DNA from: an uncultured Desulfovibrio sp.
GTDB lineage: Bacteria > Desulfobacterota > Desulfovibrionia > Desulfovibrionales > Desulfovibrionaceae
DNA: 10,090 nucleotides
Direction of reading: 5' to 3'
Assembly: GCA_947176055.1 (NCBI GenBank)
Contig: CAMWPE010000077.1
Coordinates: 1-10,090, forward strand
A program made the position numbers and the translations under genes. Positions 5,247 to 10,090 of the stretch are shown in pieces (position 1 is the first letter of the stretch; the number at the start of each line of letters is the position of its first letter). The notes below the pieces were generated by a model that saw only the letters and a list, made by a program, of their open reading frames with translations, did not search any database and was not told the DNA's origin.

Positions 5247-7586
5247 TTACATAGCGCCGGATTTCTTGCCAGTCAAGCCGGTCGCCGCGGTGCGATTGCG
5301 AAGCAGTCGATCCCGGTACGCGAGTATTCCCTCGGCCAGCCCTTCGGCCAGGGCGTTGCGATATTGCGGGCGCGCCAGGTTGCGCGCTTCGGTTGGATTG
5401 GTGCAATAGCCTACTTCCACGAGAGCCGCGGGCATTCGCGTGCCGCAAAGGACATGGAAGGGAGCGGATTTTACACCGTTGTCGCGGGTCGCGAATTCGC
5501 GTTTTTTCAGACGGAACATCGCCGCTCGCTGGATATCGGAGGCCAGCCGCCGCGATTCTCCGGCCCTGGCGTTGAGCATGACGTCCGCCACCAGTTTCTG
5601 CATATCGCTCACCCGCCTGTCGCTTCCCGCGTTTTCCAGCGCGGCGACCCTCGCCGCCTGCGGCGTGGAGGCGAGATCGAGATAATATGTCTCGAAGCCG
5701 TTAATATTGGCGTTTTCGTGGGCGTTCACATGGATGGAGACAAAAAGATCCGCGCCGGCGCGATTGGCCAGGCGGGCTCGGTCGCTCAATTTTACGGTGT
5801 TGTCTCCGGAGCGGCTGTAGACCACTTCCAGCCCGTTGGCCGTAAGTAACCTGCCCACGGCCCGGGCTAAATCCAGGGTGATCGCCCGCTCGATAATATT
5901 GTTGTGATTGGTCCCGGGATCCTTTCCGCCGTGGCCGGCGTCGATGAACACCCGGCGCACTGTGAGGCCCAGTTGCGCGGCCAGATCGTTTACCTGGCGG
6001 ATCGGCGCGGCTTTTTCCGTCGTTTTCGCGGTTTTAGCCGCCAGAGTATCGTTGGAAGTTTTTGGCAATTTGGCGTTTCCCGCGGCTACGGAAAGTATAA
6101 TGCGCGGCGGATTCTTCTCCGCGCGAACGTCAAACTTCCGGGCGTCGCGAAAATCGAATTTTAGTGTGGGCCCGTTTTTGGCGGATTCCACCCGCACGGC
6201 CTTAAGCAGGCTGCCCTGAACTGTCACGCCTTTGCGCACGTCGTTTACTACGGCGGCGTTTTCCAGATTTAGAAGCAGGCGGGCCGGTTGCTTCCCTTTC
6301 TTTTCTTCCAATTTAGCCGTGTACTTCACCGGCGCGGACATTTCCAGCACGATCTGCACGCAATTTTTGTTGGGCGAATCCCAGGAAAGCACCTGCAATT
6401 CGGGCGCGACGGTCTTTTTCGCTTTCGCGCCGGCCGCTTTGGCCGCTTCCCGCGAAGCCGCCGCCTGATAGTTTTCGCCTTCGATGAGCGAGCGCAGGCG
6501 TCTCGCGTCGCCGGCCATATCGCCCGAGGGATACTCCCGCGTTAACCTGGCCAGAATGGTGAGGGCCTTTTGCTTGCCAGCGGGCAAATCCCTCTGGACG
6601 CGGGCCGCGGCCAGCAAGGCGTCGTCCGCGAGAGAATGGCGCGGAAACTGTTTGGGAACATCCAGGTACATTTCAAGGGCTTTTTTGCGATCGGCGTCGA
6701 GGCGCGAGCATTGCGCCAGCGCGTGCTGGCATGCGGCGGCCTGAAAAAGGGCCTGCGGAGCGAGCCTGTTTTTGCCGCTTTTATATATTCGCAGAAACTC
6801 CTCGCGCAACTCTTCCCAGGGTTGCCGCCAGCAGGAGCGGGTATTGTCGGCGCGCAAGGATTCGGCTCTGGACTTGGCGGCCTTGTAGCGCAGGGGAAGA
6901 TCGCCGGCGAAACTATTTTTGGAAACGCGGGCCAGTTCCGCCGGAGCCTCGTCCTTTATTTTCGGCGGCGTTGCGGCGGCCTTGCGCAGATCTTCGGACG
7001 AAGTCTTCCCATTGGCCGACGCCAGAAGCGCGCGCTCGAGCGCTATGGCCTGGGCGACCATATCGCCGCGGGGATACTGGCTTTTCAGACGTTTCAAAAG
7101 AGCCAGCGCGCCCGCGTCGTCCTTTAGCCATGCCGCGCGCAGATTGGCGGCGCGGAAAAGCGCGTCGTCGGCCAGTCGGCTGGACGCGTGTCGCAAGGCA
7201 AGATTTTCGTAACAGGCGATGGCTTTGCGGGCGTCGGCCCGGGAACAGGAGCGCCTGGTAAGTTCTTCCAGGCTCTCGCCGGCGCGGAAAAGAGCGGCGG
7301 GACGATTTGGCCAGGATGGATCGGCGTCGTAGATAGATTGAAATTCTTTGGCCAGCTTTTCCCAGGATTCGCGCTGGGCGCTTTTGCGGGCGTCAAGCTT
7401 AAGATTTTCGATGCCCGCTTTCGCGGCTGTGTAACGCTTTTCGGTGGGCGGCAATCCCGTGTAGCCGGATTCGTAGCATAATACTACAAGAAGGGACAAG
7501 GCGCATATAAACGCCAAAGGCGGCGCCATTCGACGCAACACGGATTTGTCGCCGCGAGGGGAACGAGCGTTGTCGGACACTTTCAT
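5247..7586 (-). CDS. N-acetylmuramoyl-L-alanine amidase with TPR-like repeats, AMIN and Amidase_3 domains
   Basis: Cell-wall hydrolase, 779 residues from the chosen start. It cuts the bond between MurNAc and L-Ala in the periplasm. Order: a membrane anchor or uncleaved signal at about 20-37 (the Cys at 37 is preceded by Leu, a poor lipobox); two homologous TPR/YbgF-like modules (52-188 and 234-368); an AMIN domain (about 395-503), which binds peptidoglycan or septal sites; an Ala/Lys/Thr linker; and Amidase_3 (545-758). Zinc and catalytic residues are all present: H552 (DAGHGG), E566 (IIERAI), H619 (SIHVNAH) and E724 (LVEVGYCTN). Start: ATG at 7586 has AGG four bases ahead within AGGTGAG. An in-frame GTG at 7580 is better spaced from AGGTGAG, while an upstream ATG at 7610 has no ribosome binding site. 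The domains suggest a septal or daughter-cell separation enzyme with protein-binding repeats. Confidence 0.94.
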   Translation of the reverse strand: MKVSDNARSPRGDKSVLRRMAPPLAFICALSLLVVLCYESGYTGLPPTEKRYTAAKAGIENLKLDARKSAQRESWEKLAKEFQSIYDADPSWPNRPAALFRAGESLEELTRRSCSRADARKAIACYENLALRHASSRLADDALFRAANLRAAWLKDDAGALALLKRLKSQYPRGDMVAQAIALERALLASANGKTSSEDLRKAAATPPKIKDEAPAELARVSKNSFAGDLPLRYKAAKSRAESLRADNTRSCWRQPWEELREEFLRIYKSGKNRLAPQALFQAAACQHALAQCSRLDADRKKALEMYLDVPKQFPRHSLADDALLAAARVQRDLPAGKQKALTILARLTREYPSGDMAGDARRLRSLIEGENYQAAASREAAKAAGAKAKKTVAPELQVLSWDSPNKNCVQIVLEMSAPVKYTAKLEEKKGKQPARLLLNLENAAVVNDVRKGVTVQGSLLKAVRVESAKNGPTLKFDFRDARKFDVRAEKNPPRIILSVAAGNAKLPKTSNDTLAAKTAKTTEKAAPIRQVNDLAAQLGLTVRRVFIDAGHGGKDPGTNHNNIIERAITLDLARAVGRLLTANGLEVVYSRSGDNTVKLSDRARLANRAGADLFVSIHVNAHENANINGFETYYLDLASTPQAARVAALENAGSDRRVSDMQKLVADVMLNARAGESRRLASDIQRAAMFRLKKREFATRDNGVKSAPFHVLCGTRMPAALVEVGYCTNPTEARNLARPQYRNALAEGLAEGILAYRDRLLRNRTAATGLTGKKSGAM

Positions 7587-7888
7587 CTCACCTGCGATAT
7601 ACATTGCCATAAATGACGATTATGACAACTTTATCGGATACATTGCCCTTTTCTTAAGAGTATTACGCCCGTATCGCAAAAAACGCCCGCTGTAAAGAGG
7701 ATTTTATAAAAAATAATCATCTCCGGAACGTTTTTATCGCGCGTTCCGGTTGATGTCGCCGTTTAATGACGACGCGGGTCCGTTTTGAGACAATTCCCCG
7801 TCTGCCGGACCGGACGCGGGCTCGACGCTTCGCGGAACCGCTATGGCGGGCCGCGTCAATTCGCTCCCGCGCCCGCCCTCGCGACGCG
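7587..7888. other. Intergenic region upstream of the amidase gene
   Basis: About 300 bases without a convincing gene. The amidase promoter should lie here on the minus strand. Candidates include TATAAA near 7710 and CATAAT near 7625, neither with a good -35. The main visible structure is the inverted repeat at 7723-7749. Confidence 0.4.
7723..7749. repeat. 8-bp inverted repeat upstream of the amidase, possible operator
   Basis: CCGGAACG (7723-7730) and CGTTCCGG (7742-7749) are perfect reverse complements separated by 11 AT-rich bases. No T-run follows directly on either strand, so it is not a standard terminator. The arm spacing would suit a dimeric regulator's site. Confidence 0.35.
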
Positions 7889-7917
7889 AAAAAAAGCGGG
7901 GAACCGGATTCCCCGCT
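7889..7917 (-). terminator. Strong Rho-independent terminator of the duplicated-motif protein gene
   Basis: On the minus strand AGCGGGGAA, a five-base loop and TTCCCCGCT form a perfect 9-bp stem that leads into a run of seven or more T residues. It lies about 54 bases after the stop at 7971 and separates this unit from the amidase gene. Confidence 0.9.
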
Positions 7918-7970
7918 ATACTTGGCATTATGGCCGGCGCGCGTAGAAAACAGCGTTGTCCGCGAGCCCG

Positions 7971-8270
7971 CTACTCCTTGATTACGGATGTGTCCTCGAG
8001 CAGGATCTGGGCGGGCGGGCGCGTCTGAGCCGGATCTTCCCGCACCAGCTCCGCCTGCGAAACGCCATCCCCGCTCATGGGCTTTTTGTCCGGACCCCCT
8101 TCTTCCGCCTTACCGGATCTGGACGCGGAGGGCGTCCCCTCCGGAGCGGGAGAGTCGACAAGGTTGGTGTCTTCCAGCAATATCTGGGCCGGCGGTCTCG
8201 TCTGCGCGGGATCTTCGGCTAAAAGCTCGCTCTGGGTAACTCCCGTCATTTTTTTATCTTCGCCGCTCAT
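7971..8270 (-). CDS. Unrecognised 99-residue disordered protein with a duplicated 17-residue motif
   Basis: I do not recognise the family. The protein has no signal peptide, no membrane segment, and no Cys, Trp, Phe, Tyr or His, so it is probably cytoplasmic and intrinsically disordered. The motif EDPAQTRPPAQILLEDT occurs at 19-35 and again at 78-94. Homology extends upstream in both copies: DKK, then M-T/S-G, then V-T/S-Q-S/A-E-L-L/V (from about 5 and 61). A Pro/Ser/Gly-rich linker (about 39-60) joins the two. The 17 residues are identical, yet nine of the 17 codons differ, all synonymously, so the coding frame is real and the peptide is under selection. The ATG at 8270 has AGGAGG four bases ahead. 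Own promoter (8331-8360) and terminator (7889-7917) make it monocistronic. A bivalent adaptor or binding peptide is a guess from the architecture. Confidence 0.85.
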   Translation of the reverse strand: MSGEDKKMTGVTQSELLAEDPAQTRPPAQILLEDTNLVDSPAPEGTPSASRSGKAEEGGPDKKPMSGDGVSQAELVREDPAQTRPPAQILLEDTSVIKE

Positions 8271-8303
8271 GCTTCCTCCTGATATTTATCGCTCGCGATT
8301 TGA

Positions 8304-8325
8304 CGCGCCGCGAACCGACGGCGCG
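8304..8325 (-). promoter_or_regulatory. Stem-loop at the predicted 5' end of the duplicated-motif mRNA
   Basis: CGCGCCG and CGGCGCG pair as a 7-bp GC stem with an eight-base loop. The predicted transcription start (about 6-7 bases past the -10 at 8331) falls at the outer edge of this stem, so the mRNA would begin with a hairpin. Such 5' hairpins are known to protect mRNAs from 5'-end-dependent decay. A second small stem (ATCG/CGAT) lies between it and the ribosome binding site. Confidence 0.45.
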
Positions 8326-8330
8326 AAGAT

Positions 8331-8360
8331 ATTATATAAAAGGCGCTCGCCAATTGCCAG
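8331..8360 (-). promoter_or_regulatory. Sigma-70-type promoter of the duplicated-motif protein gene
   Basis: Minus strand: -35 CTGGCA (8360-8355), an 18-base spacer and a perfect -10 TATAAT (8336-8331). The spacer contains the small palindrome GGCGAGCGCC, a possible repressor half-site pair, though short. The leader to the ATG at 8270 is about 54 bases. Confidence 0.65.
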
Positions 8361-8464
8361 TTAAAAAGACGCGCGGCTCCGCGGAGCTTGCCGTAATTCC
8401 CCACGCTATGTTATTCTCTCCCCAGGTCGCTATTTAATAATATTGTCCATGAGGAGGAAAAAAC

Positions 8465-8806
8465 ATGAGCGGAATAATCAAAAATATCCAGATCGGCGAA
8501 ACGTTGAGCCTCGTCGCGCAAATCGATTGCATTCCCGGACAGGTAATCAGCAAAACTCTTGCCCAGACCCCGGGCGCGGGTCTCACCCTGTTCGCCATGC
8601 CCGCGGGCGAAGGCATCAGCGCGCATAAGTCGACCGGCGACGCCTTCGTTCTGGTTTTGACCGGAGAGATGGAAATGACCATCGAGGACAAGACTCATAA
8701 GGCCGCCGCCGGCGAATGCGTCGTCATGCCGGCCGGCTTGCCGCACGCCGTGAAAGCCCTGACCGACTCCAAAATGTTGCTCGTAGTAATTTTTCCTCAA
8801 TCATAG
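8465..8806 (+). CDS. Small single-domain cupin protein
   Basis: 113 residues, one beta-barrel cupin domain, probably cytoplasmic. The conserved stretch AHKSTGDAFVLVLTGEMEMTI (53-73) is cupin motif 1, and GECVVMPAGLPHAV (83-96) is motif 2. Of the usual metal ligands H54 and H94 are present; the second His of HxH is Ser56 and the Glu position is Asp59 or Ala60. This 'H-x-x-x-GDA' form is common in a subfamily of small bacterial cupins of unknown role, so it need not be a defect. The start has a very strong GAGGAGG seven bases ahead. No substrate can be named. It is divergent from the duplicated-motif gene, and the roughly 190 bases between them hold no other gene. No clear terminator follows, so transcription may continue into the next gene. 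Confidence 0.9.
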   Translation: MSGIIKNIQIGETLSLVAQIDCIPGQVISKTLAQTPGAGLTLFAMPAGEGISAHKSTGDAFVLVLTGEMEMTIEDKTHKAAAGECVVMPAGLPHAVKALTDSKMLLVVIFPQS

Positions 8807-8961
8807 AGAAATTCTAAAAAATATATTTAAAATCTTGCATTATCCTATAAATACTGTACGTTAAATGTGGGAATTGCCTGATGGATTTCCCGCGTCATCG
8901 TCCGGCCAAACCTCTCGCGCGGCCCGGGCATAATTTTATTTTACCAGTGGAGGATCTACCA

Positions 8962-9198
8962 ATGGCCGACAAACAGACCAGCGAAAAAATGGCTCATCTG
9001 GCCGCGGAAGTATTGCGCAACAAACAGTCTTCCGAAATCGAAAAATCCCTGGCCGGCTCCGTCCTGTCCGAAGCCGCCCCCGACCGCAAACCCAGCGCCA
9101 ACGAAATCGAAATGGCGAAGAAAGTCGTCGACGGCAAGGCCCATCACTCCAAGGAATGCGTGGAGCTGGCCGAAGTCATTCTGTCCCTGGCCAAATAG
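8962..9198 (+). CDS. Small 78-residue helical protein with internal duplication, function unknown
   Basis: The frame is open from 8881, but the ATG at 8962 has GTGGAGG eight bases upstream and is the likely start. 78 residues, charged, with no signal or membrane segment. The first half, with AAEVLRNKQSSEIEKSLAGSVLS (14-36), resembles a widespread class of short hypothetical proteins carrying an 'A-x-x-V-L-R-x-x-x-S-S-x-x-x-K-S-x-A-G-S-x-L-S' signature. That likeness is from memory and no function is known to me. The second half, AKKVVDGKAHHSKECVELAEVILS (52-75), can be aligned to the first with one gap, keeping A..V, K, S, E, LA and the V/I-L-S end, which suggests two copies of a helical hairpin. 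A TATAAA at 8846-8851 may be its -10. A strong terminator follows. Confidence 0.85.
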   Translation: MADKQTSEKMAHLAAEVLRNKQSSEIEKSLAGSVLSEAAPDRKPSANEIEMAKKVVDGKAHHSKECVELAEVILSLAK

Positions 9199-9222
9199 CG
9201 CGAAACGCCGGGAGTTTTTTCA

Positions 9223-9246
9223 GGCCGGCCGTAGCCGGCCTTTTTT
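9223..9246 (+). terminator. Rho-independent terminator of the 78-residue protein gene
   Basis: GGCCGGC and GCCGGCC form a perfect 7-bp stem with a four-base loop, followed by six T residues. It lies 24 bases after the stop codon at 9198. Confidence 0.92.
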
Positions 9247-9289
9247 ATTTAATTTGTCCGGCTTTTCCGAGGAGCCGCCGAGCGTTGGG

Positions 9290-9318
9290 TGTACAAAATT
9301 TTCGTAATTATATATGAT
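9290..9318 (+). promoter_or_regulatory. Candidate promoter of the LprI-like gene
   Basis: TGTACA (9290-9295, four of six consensus bases), a 17-base AT-rich spacer and TATGAT (9313-9318, five of six). The leader to the ATG at 9355 would be about 30 bases. It lies directly after a terminator, so a promoter is expected here. Confidence 0.45.
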
Positions 9319-9354
9319 AAGCTATCGTCAAATATGTCGTCGCTGGAGACCGTC

Positions 9355-10090
9355 ATGTTAAAAACCCCGCTCGTCGCGCTTTTGACCGCCTTTTTCTGTC
9401 TCGCGCCGATCGAAATATCGGCGGTCGGCAAATTCGCCTATGATCGTTTTTACGAATCGGATCCGGATTTCAAAAAACTCGATGGCGAATTGAACGCCAG
9501 ATTCAAATCGCTCATGTCGGAACTCCGCGGCAACGAAAAAATTGTCCTGCTGGACGAGCAAAGGAAATGGCATAAAAGCCTTTTCGCGGAGATGACCGAA
9601 AATCTGGCTTACAATAAAAAGCCGGAGGAGGCCGCGCTGGAAGTTCTCAAGGCCCGGGTCGATGATCTGGGAAAACTTATCGACGCTCCGCGAGCGGACC
9701 ATATTCTGGACATGCCCTTGGCATTTGGCATGTCAAGGCAAACCGTCGCCGACAAGCTTGCCCTGAAGGACGCCGCTTCCCTCTCCGCGCGTCCCGGCAA
9801 TGACATACCCCCCTATAAAATTAAACTCTTTGGAGAGGAGATTCCGGTATATTTCGATTTTTCGAACACAAAAATCGTTGGACGGGAAGACAACGCAGCC
9901 GCCTTCGCCCGTTTCGCCGCCGGCGCGCTGAAACGCGAGCCAGGGGACAACGCCGTAATTCTGGATTCTCTCTACGCCGTCTTTACCGGCGACCTGGAGA
10001 GACTCGAAGAGTTTTTTATACTGAACGATGCGCTGGGAAAAAAGTATAAAAGGGCATATACGCCCTATCCAACCATGGCGGCTATTTTAA
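9355..10090 (+). CDS. Exported LprI/DUF1311-like protein, N-terminal 245 residues (partial, runs off window)
   Basis: The ATG at 9355 has GGAG six bases upstream, and the frame is open to the window end with no stop. Residues 1-23 form a signal peptide (MLKTPLVALLTAFFCLAPIEISA). Residues about 34-75 (SDPDFKKLDGELN...LMSELRG...LLDEQRKWHKS) match the LprI N-terminal (DUF1311) pattern: 'P-x-L-x-x-L-D-x-x-L-N...L...Q-x-x-W'. The cysteines usual in that domain are absent from the mature part seen here. After it come about 170 residues I do not recognise, with no membrane segment, so the protein is much longer than simple LprI-like proteins (about 100-130 residues). Known: some LprI-like proteins inhibit lysozyme; most are uncharacterised. 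A periplasmic or envelope location is inferred. Confidence 0.75.
   Translation, partial: MLKTPLVALLTAFFCLAPIEISAVGKFAYDRFYESDPDFKKLDGELNARFKSLMSELRGNEKIVLLDEQRKWHKSLFAEMTENLAYNKKPEEAALEVLKARVDDLGKLIDAPRADHILDMPLAFGMSRQTVADKLALKDAASLSARPGNDIPPYKIKLFGEEIPVYFDFSNTKIVGREDNAAAFARFAAGALKREPGDNAVILDSLYAVFTGDLERLEEFFILNDALGKKYKRAYTPYPTMAAIL

Noticed and set aside
7971..8270. Ribosomal peptide (RiPP, graspetide-like) precursor with two repeated core segments containing Thr and Glu/Asp
   Set aside because: No ATP-grasp ligase, protease, transporter or other maturation enzyme lies in the window, and no leader motif is recognised. The repeat alone is not enough.
7971..8270. CRISPR-like or simple tandem DNA repeat
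   Set aside because: The two copies differ at about 10 of 51 bases, are only two in number and lie in a coding frame with synonymous changes.
8411..8800. Minus-strand open frame across the cupin gene
   Set aside because: It is antisense to a clear cupin with conserved motifs and a strong ribosome binding site, and its protein resembles nothing.
8807..8850. AT-rich segment after the cupin as a terminator
   Set aside because: Only a 4-bp stem (TAGA/TCTA) is present and no GC-rich hairpin precedes a T-run.
8881..8961. 26-residue N-terminal extension of the 78-residue protein
   Set aside because: The ATG at 8962 has a strong GTGGAGG; the ATG at 8881 has no ribosome binding site and the extra residues look like translated leader.

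Overview
The window looks like chromosomal DNA of a Gram-negative bacterium. The evidence is an OmpH/Skp periplasmic chaperone, FabZ, a periplasmic AMIN-type cell-wall amidase, an undecaprenyl-phosphate sugar transferase and a heptosyltransferase-like GT9 enzyme. The coding sequence is moderately GC-rich and the intergenic DNA is rich in GC palindromes. An amidase with tetratricopeptide-like N-terminal repeats, and skp lying close to fabZ, would suit a deltaproteobacterial (Desulfobacterota-type) anaerobe. That placement is inference; there is no rRNA or other phylogenetic marker here.

Layout. Positions 1-1575 (minus strand) hold a polar amino-acid ABC importer operon in the order binding protein, permease, and the first seven codons of a probable ATPase cut by the window edge. 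Positions 1576-2013 are non-coding and carry a candidate promoter for the importer, a bidirectional hairpin, a GC palindrome and a 127-bp element bounded by perfect 13-bp inverted repeats. Positions 2014-3748 (plus) are two overlapping envelope-glycan genes: a monotopic phosphoglycosyl transferase and a GT9 glycosyltransferase. Running towards them on the minus strand is an envelope block: a large two-repeat AMIN/Amidase_3 protein (about 5247-7586), OmpH/Skp (4590-5156, with a clear terminator) and FabZ (3752-4198). The lpxD and lpxA genes often found with skp and fabZ are not here.

Positions 7590-10090 are more accessory in character. A self-contained minus-strand unit (about 7889-8360) has its own promoter, a hairpin at the predicted 5' end, a strong ribosome binding site and a strong terminator. 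It encodes a 99-residue, aromatic-free protein in which a 17-residue motif occurs twice. The two copies are identical in protein but differ at nine synonymous codons, so selection acts on the peptide. On the plus strand follow a small cupin, a 78-residue helical protein with an apparent internal duplication and a strong terminator, and the start of an exported LprI/DUF1311-like protein that runs off the right edge.

How the genes work together: the importer feeds amino acids to the cell. The PGT/GT9 pair would start and extend a lipid-linked glycan. OmpH, FabZ and the amidase support outer-membrane protein delivery, fatty-acid/lipid A synthesis and peptidoglycan turnover. The most novel item is the duplicated-motif small protein at 7971-8270. 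The 127-bp inverted-repeat element and the 78-residue two-repeat protein come next.
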